Made by a program: the position numbers and the translations under genes
IMG/VR virus record: IMGVR_UViG_3300023444_000303
Span: 1 to 30,990 of that record
Source of the DNA: a virus
Length of the DNA: 30,990 nt
Reading direction: 5' to 3' (one strand)
Shown: piece by piece, positions 1 to 8,028 of the stretch
Position numbering within the stretch: the stretch's first letter is position 1
How the letters are laid out: each line of letters begins with the position of its first letter
The notes under the pieces: model-generated
Told to the model about the DNA's origin: nothing
The model's input: the letters and a program-made list of their open reading frames with translations, nothing else
Databases searched by the model: none

Positions 1-762
1 CTACCAATTTTGGATTATCAGCTCCTTCCTCGGGGCCGCCTTGCCACATTTGCTCCCCAGAGAGTAGTTGATGCCCACTGAGCGCATCTTGAGCCCCTTG
101 AAAATGCTCCGCATTAGCGGCACGGCATTCACCGTGATAAGCATCTGTCCCTTTATCGACCGGGCCTTCTCGGCCAGCCTTACATACTCCTCCTCTGGGA
201 AAGGCACGCCGTAACCCTCGGTCTGCCAGTACGGCGGGTCGCAGTAGAACAACGTGTGCTTGCGGTCGTATTTCTCGATGCATCCATGCCATGGCAGGTC
301 TTCGATAAAGACCCGTGAGAGACGTATATGGGCATCACTCAGCTCCTCCTCGATGCGCAGGAGGTTTAGCCTCGGCGGGCTCGTCGTAGCCGTGCCAAAG
401 CTCTGGCCCCGGACCTTGCCTCCGAAGGATAGTCTCTGTAGATAATAAAATCGCGCCGCACGCTGGATATCCGTGAGGGTGTCCGGCGGGGTCTCCTGTA
501 GCCATTCATAGATTTTGCGGCTCGTCAAAGCCCACTTGAATTGACGAAGGAACTCCTCAAGGTGATTCTGAACCACTCGATACAGCGTGATCAGCTCATG
601 GTTGAGATCGTTAATGACCTCAACCTTTGACGGTTCCTTCATGAAGAAGAAGGCCGCGCCACCTGCGAAGGGTTCCACATAGCAGGTATGCTTTGGGAAC
701 AACGGTAGGATATCTTTAGCCAGCCGTCTTTTGCCGCCTATCCAGGGAATAATACTCTTCAT
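1..762 (-). CDS. dam: DNA N6-adenine methyltransferase, D12 class
   Basis: A 253-aa enzyme that transfers a methyl group from AdoMet to adenine in DNA, probably protecting phage DNA or altering gene control. I choose the ATG at 762, with GAGGTG 4 bases before it; a start at 777 would add five residues. The family marks are IIPWIGGKRRLAKDIL near the start, the AdoMet motif VEPFAGGAAFFF (~29-40) and catalytic DPPY in FYCDPPYWQ (~175-183). Length is normal (Dam is 278 aa). The target is unknown; GATC is only one option. It is the last gene of the window, at the place where Mu carries mom. Its stop is the first three bases of the window. Confidence 0.93.
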   Translation of the reverse strand: MKSIIPWIGGKRRLAKDILPLFPKHTCYVEPFAGGAAFFFMKEPSKVEVINDLNHELITLYRVVQNHLEEFLRQFKWALTSRKIYEWLQETPPDTLTDIQRAARFYYLQRLSFGGKVRGQSFGTATTSPPRLNLLRIEEELSDAHIRLSRVFIEDLPWHGCIEKYDRKHTLFYCDPPYWQTEGYGVPFPEEEYVRLAEKARSIKGQMLITVNAVPLMRSIFKGLKMRSVGINYSLGSKCGKAAPRKELIIQNW

Positions 763-910
763 TGCGCACCTCGCCATTGTTTTAATGGGGTGTACCTGCT
801 ACAATTTATCCGCCCTCGCGAGGGTGCGGATGGTAGCGGGTTTGTCCCGTCCTGTGCTGGTAACACAGGGTTCGGGGAGGTGCTTACTCCCTGGACTGCT
901 ATCCGCTTAT
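763..910 (-). promoter_or_regulatory. Gap with dyad symmetries upstream of the methyltransferase gene
   Basis: This 148-bp non-coding stretch separates the tail genes from the methyltransferase. It holds CCTGTG/CACAGG (851-869, 7-base loop) and a larger palindrome at 808-831. No clear -10/-35 pair or T-run is visible. In Mu the late modification gene mom has its own regulated promoter, so separate control is plausible here. Confidence 0.4.
808..831. repeat. Imperfect palindrome around CCCTCGCGAGGG
   Basis: The perfect 12-bp palindrome CCCTCGCGAGGG (813-824) is extended by outer arms ATCCGC (808-813) and GCGGAT (826-831) with one bulged base. It could fold as a hairpin in RNA near the methyltransferase leader or serve as a dimeric protein site. 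Confidence 0.6.
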
Positions 911-1273
911 TTATCTCGCAACAATAAACTCGAAAAGGTCCTTGTGAGTCTTGCCCCAGACTATGCCCCCGGGATATGTCGCACTGAATATTACAAAGCG
1001 CCCGTAATACTTGGCCGCTGTGAGGGGCGTTAAAGCGGCCGTGTCCGGCTTGAAAGTGAGGTTGCCGTTGACTATATCCGTTAGGTCAAAGAGGGCCGCG
1101 TCTGCGACAGAATCCAGCGTTATTGCGGGCGCGACTCGATTTATAGGGTCCTGAGTTGTTGCAAAAAACTCCACGGCGATCTTCGTGGCCCCCGTTAAAT
1201 CCTTAGCGACATTGTCTTCTTGGAATTGGACCTTTATCTCGTTATCATTTTGAGTATAGGCGTACTCTGCCAT
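911..1273 (-). CDS. Small tail/baseplate-associated protein
   Basis: A 120-aa protein from the ATG at 1273, just after the previous stop; an ATG at 1285 in frame would add four residues. The sequence has an N-terminal beta segment (YTQNDNEIKVQFQEDNVAK) and the phrase DLTGATKIAVEFF (residues ~25-37), typical of small beta-sandwich domains at the N-terminus of baseplate and receptor-binding proteins (BppU-like). The rest continues as beta strands, ending HKDLFEFIVAR. It is the last of the tail genes before the methyltransferase. Similarity to a named family is modest. Confidence 0.68.
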   Translation of the reverse strand: MAEYAYTQNDNEIKVQFQEDNVAKDLTGATKIAVEFFATTQDPINRVAPAITLDSVADAALFDLTDIVNGNLTFKPDTAALTPLTAAKYYGRFVIFSATYPGGIVWGKTHKDLFEFIVAR

Positions 1274-1274
1274 A

Positions 1275-1850
1275 TCAGACCCCATTCATCGTGTGGTTTA
1301 TGAAGGTCTTGAGCGTATCGCTGGAGGTCTTGTTGAAGGTCGCGGCAAAAAGAGCGTGCGTCAGAGCCTTCGTTGGCGCGGCGATGTTATCCACCAGCGC
1401 CAGCTCTGCGATGTTATTCCCGTTACCCTCGGTTGTGGCGTGGCTCACGCGCCACGAGACGATATCAATGCCCTTGCCCGCGGCGTTATCGGGGTCAGTG
1501 TCATTCGTCATGGGATAGGTGCCATCCATGGCCTTGCCCGAACCTGCAAGATAGGTCGTTACGTCCGTATCAGTCTTCGTGGCCGCGGCCGTGCCCGTGC
1601 CAAGCCTGATGCCAGCCACGGTCCATGAGGGCGCGCCCACGGCGGCCTCTGCGTAATATTGGTCGCCATCGTTGGTGACGATGTTGGCCAGCCCGATTAT
1701 CCGTCTCTTGCCCGGCCCTTCAAGAAGGGCAAAGCCGTTACACCTACGCAATTTGCCGTCAGGGAAAAGTGTCTTCCCCGCAAGAAGTCTGAAGGCCATA
1801 ATCTTTTCTATAAGGCTCAAGTTCGTGCTTTTTCCTTCCAATATCCTCAT
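1275..1850 (-). CDS. Phage virion-type protein of unknown function
   Basis: A 191-aa protein, soluble and beta-rich. A GGGAGGAG site precedes its ATG at 1850. It has a helical N-terminus (STNLSLIEKIMAFRLLAG), then GLANIVTNDGDQYYAEAAVG and IRLGTGTAAATKTDTDVTTYL. Residues ~115-140 read TNDTDPDNAAGKGIDIVSWR, and the C-terminal region has ALFAATFNKTSSDTLKTFIN. I recall this pattern in many phage genomes near tail fibres, where it is unnamed. A role in the tail tip or fibre is inferred from position and composition. It ends 1 bp before the next start. Confidence 0.75.
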   Translation of the reverse strand: MRILEGKSTNLSLIEKIMAFRLLAGKTLFPDGKLRRCNGFALLEGPGKRRIIGLANIVTNDGDQYYAEAAVGAPSWTVAGIRLGTGTAAATKTDTDVTTYLAGSGKAMDGTYPMTNDTDPDNAAGKGIDIVSWRVSHATTEGNGNNIAELALVDNIAAPTKALTHALFAATFNKTSSDTLKTFINHTMNGV

Positions 1851-1860
1851 TGTCTCCTCC

Positions 1861-2022
1861 CTATTGTTTGCTCTTTTTTAGGACAGCAAGAACCGTCTCA
1901 TGCGTCCTGATTTTTTCGTTTGTACCCGTCGCGCATTTAAACGCTCGAAAGATGCTGATGCCTGCAACAAGCCAAAAAAGGCCTGTGGATAAATATAAAA
2001 AAAGACTCCATATCGTACTCAT
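1861..2022 (-). CDS. Small 53-aa membrane protein
   Basis: This is a short gene read from the minus strand. The ATG at 2022 overlaps the preceding stop by 4 bp (ATGA), AGAGAGG lies 7 bases upstream, and TAG ends at 1861. Residues ~3-27 are one membrane segment (WSLFLYLSTGLFWLVAGISI), and the rest is a basic cytosolic tail (TGTNEKIRTHETVLAVLKK). No family is recognised. A small membrane protein beside tail genes could be a lysis or exclusion protein, but nothing shows which. The coupling and ribosome-binding site make it likely real. Confidence 0.7.
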   Translation of the reverse strand: MSTIWSLFLYLSTGLFWLVAGISIFRAFKCATGTNEKIRTHETVLAVLKKSKQ

Positions 2023-3728
2023 GGTTTAACCTCTCTTTTCGGGGTTTTGCTGATTATGCCTCTCTGGGACGTCATTGATTTAATTCCTCGCGCTACGGAG
2101 CGGACGACAATGGTGAGGTTCTCGCCGAGGACGCCAAGCGTGTCGAGGCCGAGCTTTTTTACGAGGCCCTCAATGAGGCTCAAGCCCTCATTTACTACCT
2201 TGACGATACCGAGGTACTTTAATGCAGCCTCGGCTACGCTCATGGCCTCGGAGACGACTCTCACAAGCCCGGCCCTTTTCAAGGCCGTTTCAACAAGACT
2301 CATGGTCTCTGTAGCTATTCTCACGAGGAAGCGACTTCTTATAATGTCCTCAGTAATATTAACCGTCTCTGAGAGTATGCGGCGTAGATTTCCGCGCCGT
2401 GCGGTGTTTTCAGAAATAGAGACTCCCTCGGAGGCGGTTCTGGTGAGACCAAGCCGCCTGGTTATTGCACCGGCCATTTGCACGCTTTCGTTGACGACCT
2501 TAACGAGGAGCGTGGATATGGACTTCGCGGCGGTCTCTGTCAGGTTCTGTGTCTCTGTAATTATGCGTCGGAGGGTTCCGCGCCGTACGATGCTTTCGGA
2601 AACAGATTCGCTCTCTCCAATAAGCCTATTCAGCGCTCCGCGCCGGAGCAAACCTTCAGTCAAGCTGGCTGTCTCGGCGATGATACGGCGGAGTAGACCC
2701 CTGCGTTGTATGCCTTCGGGGAGGGATTCTGTCTCTGATACTGGCCGTGTCATGGCCATGCGGCGGATATATCCGTCAGAGACCTGCGCAGTCTCTGCGA
2801 TGATTTTAAGGAGAGCCGTCCCGCCGCCGCCCGCCACATACTCATCGGCGCCGATGTCCCAGGGGGCAGTGCGAAGTTGCCCTTCTATGTCATCAGTGAA
2901 CGTAGCGGAAAGGTCTGCGCCAAAGTCCCTTGCTCCCGTATCCGTAGCGGCAAGGTGCAGGTCACGGTTGACTGCGTCTACGAAGGTGAAGGTCTGGCTG
3001 ACTCTGTCATTGGCCCCGCCTGTGGATGTGGCGTCATCCGAGGCGTTGTAATCGCTTGCAGAGTTGAATGTGCCGTTGTAACCGCTCCTCGCAGGGGCAG
3101 CAGAAAGGTTGTTTTTCAGGATTGCATTTGCAGTATTTGTTTTTACATTATAATCCCCGTCATAGAGCGTGTTGTTGTAGAAATAACTCGATGTGGAGCA
3201 GGCCCCTATATAGAGGTTTGCGTTCCATGATTTTTTATGCCCATATATTACATTGTTCCAGACCTTGAAAACATCTCCAGTGCACCAGATGCCATTACGC
3301 AATGTGCTCCCGCCACCATCTACGATGTTATAGGCAAACTGTATCTCTGATGGCGTGCCCATGAAGTGAAAGGATACGTTGTCCCTGCTCGATGTTGGAG
3401 CAATAGCCTTTATCTGAAGGCCGAATATACGAACGTGGTCATCCTGACAATCTATTGCCGTTGCATCGGTGACTTCAAGCCTGTACTTTGTCGCATCCCA
3501 TTTGCCATTGTGTCTCTCGGAGGTGGGTGTGCGGATTTCAATGTAATGTGTGGCATCCGTCGTAAAACCATTTATGGCCACAGCCGTGGTGTCACTCATG
3601 GAATAACACTCGGCAACGGCTATTTCGTTGAGGGTAACGAGGTCTCTCTGCTCTCCCGCTTCCCACGCTGAAAGCGACGTATAATCACCGCCGGAGGGCT
3701 TTATTGTCTTTATTACAATTGTCGCCAT
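2019..3728 (-). CDS. Right-handed beta-helix tail protein with 20-residue tandem repeats
   Basis: A 569-aa protein. Residues ~1-300 look like a parallel beta helix of the pectate-lyase type: GGDYTSLSAWEAGEQRDL at the start, asparagine-rich rungs such as NGIWCTGDVFKVWNNVIYG and SYFYNNTLYDGDYN (~140-195), and a closing segment DIGADEYVAGGGG near 290-303. Residues 306-548 are about twelve ~20-residue repeats (consensus L-x-R-I-x-x-E-T-x-x-I-x-E-x-I-x-R-R-G). The last 21 residues are basic. The beta helix could bind or cut a surface polysaccharide; no catalytic set is evident. It follows the tail hub genes and overlaps a tiny membrane-protein gene by 4 bp. Confidence 0.85.
   Translation of the reverse strand: MATIVIKTIKPSGGDYTSLSAWEAGEQRDLVTLNEIAVAECYSMSDTTAVAINGFTTDATHYIEIRTPTSERHNGKWDATKYRLEVTDATAIDCQDDHVRIFGLQIKAIAPTSSRDNVSFHFMGTPSEIQFAYNIVDGGGSTLRNGIWCTGDVFKVWNNVIYGHKKSWNANLYIGACSTSSYFYNNTLYDGDYNVKTNTANAILKNNLSAAPARSGYNGTFNSASDYNASDDATSTGGANDRVSQTFTFVDAVNRDLHLAATDTGARDFGADLSATFTDDIEGQLRTAPWDIGADEYVAGGGGTALLKIIAETAQVSDGYIRRMAMTRPVSETESLPEGIQRRGLLRRIIAETASLTEGLLRRGALNRLIGESESVSESIVRRGTLRRIITETQNLTETAAKSISTLLVKVVNESVQMAGAITRRLGLTRTASEGVSISENTARRGNLRRILSETVNITEDIIRSRFLVRIATETMSLVETALKRAGLVRVVSEAMSVAEAALKYLGIVKVVNEGLSLIEGLVKKLGLDTLGVLGENLTIVVRSVARGIKSMTSQRGIISKTPKREVKP
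2085..2813 (-). repeat. About twelve tandem 60-bp protein-coding repeats
   Basis: Most units are exactly 20 codons, with one of 22 and a weak last one of 21. Consensus positions: Leu at 1, Arg at 3, Glu at 7, Glu at 13, and basic residues at 17-18. Charge and hydrophobic spacing are regular along the whole array. Copies differ at DNA level, so this is an old repeat rather than a recent slip. Confidence 0.85.
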
Positions 3729-4249
3729 CAGGCCTTGACTCCTGTTATCTTATCTTTCAGGGCTATGCGAAGTTGAGTGAACGGGATGACGGCCCTGCCA
3801 GTTTTGTTGAGGGGCGCTACATTCTGATCCGGTAAGAGACCAAAATCCAGACCCCACCTGCGGCGTGTGTGAGGACGTAAAACCCTGCCGGTGAGAATGA
3901 CGGTGGGCACTTTACGGTGTTTATCTTTGTCATACCGCTTGCCGGATTTACCCTCCGAGGGCGGCTCCATAAAATCCCCGTGGTCGCCCGCGGCCTTACG
4001 CTCCATCCACTCTATGGCGTCTATCTCACGTGTCTCCACCTCAGGGACTTCATGGATGGCAAGAAACCGCTCCATTTGCGCCGCGGTCCTATCTGTCCGT
4101 ATGACGGCAAAGTCCGGAAGGCCCTCGGCGCGGCCCCACTGGTGGCCGTCGGGCATGACCACCACAATGTCGCCACGCTTGTAGCACATCCTGTCCTTCA
4201 CCGCGTCGGGGTGCGTGTTGTTCTTGAGGCGTATTAGAAGCTCAGCCAT
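3728..4249 (-). CDS. Tail-associated protein of unknown function
   Basis: A 173-aa protein. I choose the ATG at 4249, with AAGGAG 8 bases upstream; a GTG one codon earlier is in frame. The first 55 residues look like a compact beta domain (AELLIRLKNNTHPDAVKDR, KRGDIVVVMPDGHQWG), often seen in small phage structural proteins. The rest is charged, with a basic linker (GKSGKRYDKDKHRKV) and a beta end. It lies between the tail hub and the beta-helix protein, with a 1-bp overlap into the latter. It may help attach that protein to the tail; this is inferred. Confidence 0.7.
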   Translation of the reverse strand: MAELLIRLKNNTHPDAVKDRMCYKRGDIVVVMPDGHQWGRAEGLPDFAVIRTDRTAAQMERFLAIHEVPEVETREIDAIEWMERKAAGDHGDFMEPPSEGKSGKRYDKDKHRKVPTVILTGRVLRPHTRRRWGLDFGLLPDQNVAPLNKTGRAVIPFTQLRIALKDKITGVKA

Positions 4250-4261
4250 CACATAATCTCC

Positions 4262-6709
4262 TTAATATTCCCTCGCCCAGAGGGTCATACGGTCGTTTCT
4301 CATCTCACGGCCTGAGCCTGGATGTATGTTGACACGCTCCACCTCTGCGAGGAGGCTTGAGAGCGGAGTTATGGTGATGGCGTCGGCAAATTCCAGCTCA
4401 GAGTTATCGAGGAAGACATCCATGGAGACGAGCTTTTTGCGGTCTTTGTATCGAGTCAGATAAAAATCGCGGAGGTCCAACGCCATTGCCGCATCCACAA
4501 CAAAATCGAAGAAAAAGAGGTCTGGCTTTTCCTTTTCGCCGTATTTTGTAATGGAGGTTGCATCCGAGACCTCGGTCATACCCCGGTAACTGTCCTCTGT
4601 GCCCCCGGAACCCTCCCAGTCGCGGTCATAATGCACCGTGACCTTGTTAATAAGATCGCCCAGAGGCGAGCGTTTTATCCGCGTGGTCGTCTTGGAGTCA
4701 CTCTTCATGCGTACCATGGCGGCCGTAATCGTTTTATCAGATGTAAGGGTGTCCGGCCTGTAGAGCAGATTGGCCTGTGAGTTATAGGAGCGATACCAGC
4801 ACCGGCACTGCCATGCCATGAACTGGAGCCATTCTTTGAGGCGGCGGTACTCGTTGATAACTACGGCGAACTTGTAACCCTTGGCCGCGAAGGATGCTCC
4901 CGCGTCGGTGACGAAGGCCGAGGGTGTCAGGCCTCCATAGGTGGCGACAAAGTGGTTAATTACATGGTCGGGCCTCTCGATGAGCGCCGATGGAGTGCCC
5001 GTGAATGTCCCGGTGCCGTCGTCCTGATATCCTTGCAGGTCTATGACGACACGGTCTGCGACGGTTGTATCTGCAACGGAATTGCCGCTCATGGTCACTG
5101 TCCCGGACTTAGTCACTGCACCTGTTCGGTCTACTGTGCCTGTTTTTGATATCGTGCCTGTCTTGGTAGCCGCTCCGCCCTTTGTGACTCCGCCGGTCCT
5201 GCTTGCGGCTCCTGTTTTTGCGGTATTCTGTGTGGCCGCCACGGGGGCCTGTGTATACCTGACAGACCGCGAGATCACATTTACGGTGGTTCCGAAACTC
5301 TGCCCCCCAGCCCATGTCACGCTCGTGGGAGCGGCGTTAACTCCAGTTTTTGTGAATATGTTTCCCGCGTTATTTGTCATGGCTATGCCGAGAATGCTTA
5401 AGGTGGTCGAACCGCCACCAACGTCTACATTGTAGACCGCATCTATGACCGTGCCGGGCGGCGCAGGGAAAGACCATGCCCCGGAGTTCTTACAACTCGT
5501 TGGCAAGGCCGGCGAAATAGGATACTGCGTAACCGACTGCTCGCTGGAACCATGGTCGTGAGCAGGGTTAGAAACGCCGATGTTATCTGTAACCGTTAAG
5601 AGGTCATTAACGGTGATCGTATCGCTGACTCCAATCCCATCGACGGCCCCGATGGTGTCCACTATGGCTATCGCGTCATTGACCGCTATCCCGTCTTGAA
5701 CCAACAGGTCAACGGCCTGATCTCTTGTAATCTTGGAAGGGATAACAATTATGGCCTTATTCGGCCAGGTAGCATGCTGGCTCCCGGCCTGACCTGTGTA
5801 TTGAGTTACGACACCGGTAATCTTAAGGAGCGTATTGTCGCCCTCGGCATAAATGTCAGTGAATGCTTTTATCGGGTGATCAGCGACCATGTATGTAAAG
5901 TCAGTCCTCTCTTCCCAAACTACGGCTCCCCTGCCATGAATAGCTCCGATTGTGGAGTTCACCCCACGGGTAAGACCTGTTAACTGATTACCCGTTTTCC
6001 CTGTATATGTTAGCTGTTCGGCTTCAATGCCGATGGTTCCCGTTACTGGAAACTCCGTGGCATCGACGAGCATGAGCGTTGTCTGTATATCATCTATGGC
6101 CGCATCGAGATAATCCAGCGCACCGGCTACTATGGCCAGGGCTGGAACCTTCTTGACCGTCCCATAAACGATGGGGCCGACCTTGCCCACATCATCGGGG
6201 TCGGCCAGCGGATAGGTCGTTGTATCAATCTTAAAACCAACGTACTTGTCGAGCCTTACGGACTGATCAACGAGATCAACCGCGTATACAAGCTCATCCT
6301 CCTTGGTCCAGTCAATCATATTGCCTGTCCACATAAGCTGGGGCGGGTCCGTGGCGGCGTTGAGCCCGGTAAACCAGAGATAGAGCTCGCAGTCCGTTGT
6401 CTCCGGGGCGTTTGCCGGGTCGTCGATGATGGTCTCAATATTGGGAACGACCCCAGGGTCAATGATGAGTTTCACCGACATATCCGCCACCATGGGAGCG
6501 GCAATCAGACTGGAGATATTCTCGTTTATCTGTCCCCAGTCGCGCACCCAGGCAAGCGTTGTAGGCCCAGTCTCCCAGCCGGTCACCGTAAAGGTCTGGT
6601 CGGAAAGATAGACCGTGCCCGAGGCAAAGGGGCACTTCAAAATCCATACCGGGGCGATGCCAGCGGGCTTGTTTTTCTCTGTATTAAATAATGCAGGAAA
6701 GGTCTTCAT
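4262..6709 (-). CDS. Large tail tip/hub protein with hexapeptide-repeat arrays
   Basis: An 815-aa protein. I choose the ATG at 6709 (AAGGTGG upstream, 1-bp overlap TGATG with the preceding stop) rather than 6802, which lies in the upstream gene. The N-terminal part is beta-rich (GTVYLSDQTFTVTGWETG), with a phage-type EAEQLTYTGKTGNQLTGLTRG block near 225-245. Two tandem hexapeptide arrays follow: 7 units of D-x-I-x-V-x (5570-5695) and 8 units of x-x-T/S-G-x-V/A/I (5078-5221). The C-terminal ~270 residues have the layout of hub or tip-attachment proteins (INKVTVHYDRDWEG, ELEFADAITITPLSSLLAEV). It lies where siphophages encode the tail hub/receptor proteins. Confidence 0.8.
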   Translation of the reverse strand: MKTFPALFNTEKNKPAGIAPVWILKCPFASGTVYLSDQTFTVTGWETGPTTLAWVRDWGQINENISSLIAAPMVADMSVKLIIDPGVVPNIETIIDDPANAPETTDCELYLWFTGLNAATDPPQLMWTGNMIDWTKEDELVYAVDLVDQSVRLDKYVGFKIDTTTYPLADPDDVGKVGPIVYGTVKKVPALAIVAGALDYLDAAIDDIQTTLMLVDATEFPVTGTIGIEAEQLTYTGKTGNQLTGLTRGVNSTIGAIHGRGAVVWEERTDFTYMVADHPIKAFTDIYAEGDNTLLKITGVVTQYTGQAGSQHATWPNKAIIVIPSKITRDQAVDLLVQDGIAVNDAIAIVDTIGAVDGIGVSDTITVNDLLTVTDNIGVSNPAHDHGSSEQSVTQYPISPALPTSCKNSGAWSFPAPPGTVIDAVYNVDVGGGSTTLSILGIAMTNNAGNIFTKTGVNAAPTSVTWAGGQSFGTTVNVISRSVRYTQAPVAATQNTAKTGAASRTGGVTKGGAATKTGTISKTGTVDRTGAVTKSGTVTMSGNSVADTTVADRVVIDLQGYQDDGTGTFTGTPSALIERPDHVINHFVATYGGLTPSAFVTDAGASFAAKGYKFAVVINEYRRLKEWLQFMAWQCRCWYRSYNSQANLLYRPDTLTSDKTITAAMVRMKSDSKTTTRIKRSPLGDLINKVTVHYDRDWEGSGGTEDSYRGMTEVSDATSITKYGEKEKPDLFFFDFVVDAAMALDLRDFYLTRYKDRKKLVSMDVFLDNSELEFADAITITPLSSLLAEVERVNIHPGSGREMRNDRMTLWAREY
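5078..5221 (-). repeat. Eight tandem glycine hexapeptide codon repeats
   Basis: Eight 18-bp units encode a hexad with a central Thr/Ser/Gly-Gly and final V/A/I (examples TKTGTI, SKTGTV, DRTGAV). The basic residue at position 2 and glycine at 4 recur. It probably makes a narrow fibrous solenoid. The array is separated from the first by about 115 residues. Confidence 0.8.
5570..5695 (-). repeat. Seven tandem hexapeptide codon repeats
   Basis: Seven 18-bp units encode a hexad with consensus D-x-I-x-V-x (examples DGIAVN, DTITVN, DNIGVS). The alternating hydrophobic positions fit a beta-solenoid or beta-prism with short turns. The repeat is at protein level; DNA copies have drifted. Confidence 0.8.
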
Positions 6710-8028
6710 CAGGCCACCTTGAGGAGCGTTAATGAACCCGAATAGCGGCCAAAGCGCACCTGCCTGAAGTCGCGCGTGTCCGATATTAGGCGCACTGTCC
6801 AAGCAGTGCCGTCCTCATCATAGTATGTGAATGTATTCTTTGCGCCAACGGCCACGGTGTCGATAAAGGTCTTCAGTGCGGTCCAATCTGCGAGAGGCAG
6901 GCTCTCCCATTTAAGGACAAACTTCTGTTCCGTGATGCCCTTGTCGTAAACGTACAAAACCCCTCCGTCAGACATATCGCGGGGCTGTCTAAATTTAAGG
7001 GGTGCTTCAAGGTTCCCAAAGCGAGGGTTTTGTGTGAATTGAACCAGTTCCGGAAACTCAACACTATCAACCTCAACCCCCATTAAGTTACCACCGCATT
7101 TAAATTGAATAGCCCTTGCATTTGTAGTTGTTAACGTAGCTGTAAACGGAATGGTGAAAAGTTGCCATGAAGATGTTAAGGTTATATCAGTAGTAGGCCC
7201 ATAAGTAGCCCAAGGCACTGCACCTTCTTGGAAAAGTATCCGCACAGGTTTTGTTACAGGTTCATTGGTATCAGTAGGAAGTACAGAGGAGCCTATTACA
7301 AAGATTGCCTTATCACCATATACAGTGCCACCCCCAGCCAAGATTGGAGTTTTTAATGGAGCTAATCTTACTTGGGTTGCTGCAGCATCTATTGTGCGAG
7401 TGACAGTAAGAAATTCCCAAGAACCTCCTCCTGAATGAAAAGCTGAAAAAGTCTCACCAGTGCCATCATAAATTGTAATGTGCGCTGTGTTTGCCACAGT
7501 GGCATAAACCCATGCGCCCAATGTGACGGTCTTACCCTGCCAAAAAACTAATCCAGTGGGGATAGAAATGTCTTGGAATAAACCATCATTAAACCCTGGA
7601 GCTACGACAATTTTTGCTGAATTTAAGCCATCATGAACAATAGTAGTTTCTTTAGTAATCTGCTGAACCGAGTGAAAATAACCATCAGGTAGCGCCCCTG
7701 CCCACGCCTCATAATCGGGGTTTGATAGCCAATCACCTGTCAGGGTAGTTCTGGCGGCAACCCTTAATAAGTAATCTTGGCCTGCAACAATATTAATAAG
7801 GTTTGCCTCATCAGTATAAAAGAAAACATTTAAAGCAGTATATCCTCCAGTGCCCCCGTTAGTTATATCAACCTTATAATTATAAGCTCCGGCATACGGT
7901 GCGGCAGAAGATATAGATGCCGCTGCCGTAGCACCTCCGGCAAGCTGTAATACCCACCCAGAAGTGTTACCTGTTTCAAAGTTTCCGTTGACTTGGCGGT
8001 TAGGGCCTTCAAACCTTATTAACGACAT
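6709..8028 (-). CDS. Distal tail protein with carbohydrate-binding-like modules
   Basis: A 439-aa protein in two parts. Residues ~330-439 look like the base part of a tail-tip protein (QNPRFGNLEAPLKFRQPRD, then KFVLKWESLPLADWTALKTF and the end RFGRYSGSLTLLKVA). Residues ~12-329 look like CBM4/9-type jelly rolls: VNGNFETGNTSGWVLQ at the start, NPDYEAWAGALPDGYFHS near 103-120, and SSWQLFTIPFTATL near 293. The second module appears to sit inside the first. The DNA for residues ~23-315 (about 7085-7960) is clearly AT-richer than its neighbours, a sign of later gain. Likely role: part of the tail tip that touches the host surface sugars. Confidence 0.8.
   Translation of the reverse strand: MSLIRFEGPNRQVNGNFETGNTSGWVLQLAGGATAAASISSAAPYAGAYNYKVDITNGGTGGYTALNVFFYTDEANLINIVAGQDYLLRVAARTTLTGDWLSNPDYEAWAGALPDGYFHSVQQITKETTIVHDGLNSAKIVVAPGFNDGLFQDISIPTGLVFWQGKTVTLGAWVYATVANTAHITIYDGTGETFSAFHSGGGSWEFLTVTRTIDAAATQVRLAPLKTPILAGGGTVYGDKAIFVIGSSVLPTDTNEPVTKPVRILFQEGAVPWATYGPTTDITLTSSWQLFTIPFTATLTTTNARAIQFKCGGNLMGVEVDSVEFPELVQFTQNPRFGNLEAPLKFRQPRDMSDGGVLYVYDKGITEQKFVLKWESLPLADWTALKTFIDTVAVGAKNTFTYYDEDGTAWTVRLISDTRDFRQVRFGRYSGSLTLLKVA

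Noticed and set aside
2085-2813. Regular 60-bp periodicity that could suggest a CRISPR array
   Set aside because: The copies are not identical, there are no spacers, and the periodicity is exactly 20 codons in an open reading frame.
2047-3051. Long plus-strand open frame (334 codons) opposite the repeat-rich tail gene
   Set aside because: It mirrors the minus-strand repeats, has no ribosome-binding site and would oppose a well-supported gene with clear protein repeats and coupling on both sides.
6709-6802. Upstream start for the large tail tip protein
   Set aside because: It would overlap the previous gene by 94 bp and has no matching ribosome-binding site, while the ATG at 6709 has AAGGTGG and a 1-bp overlap.
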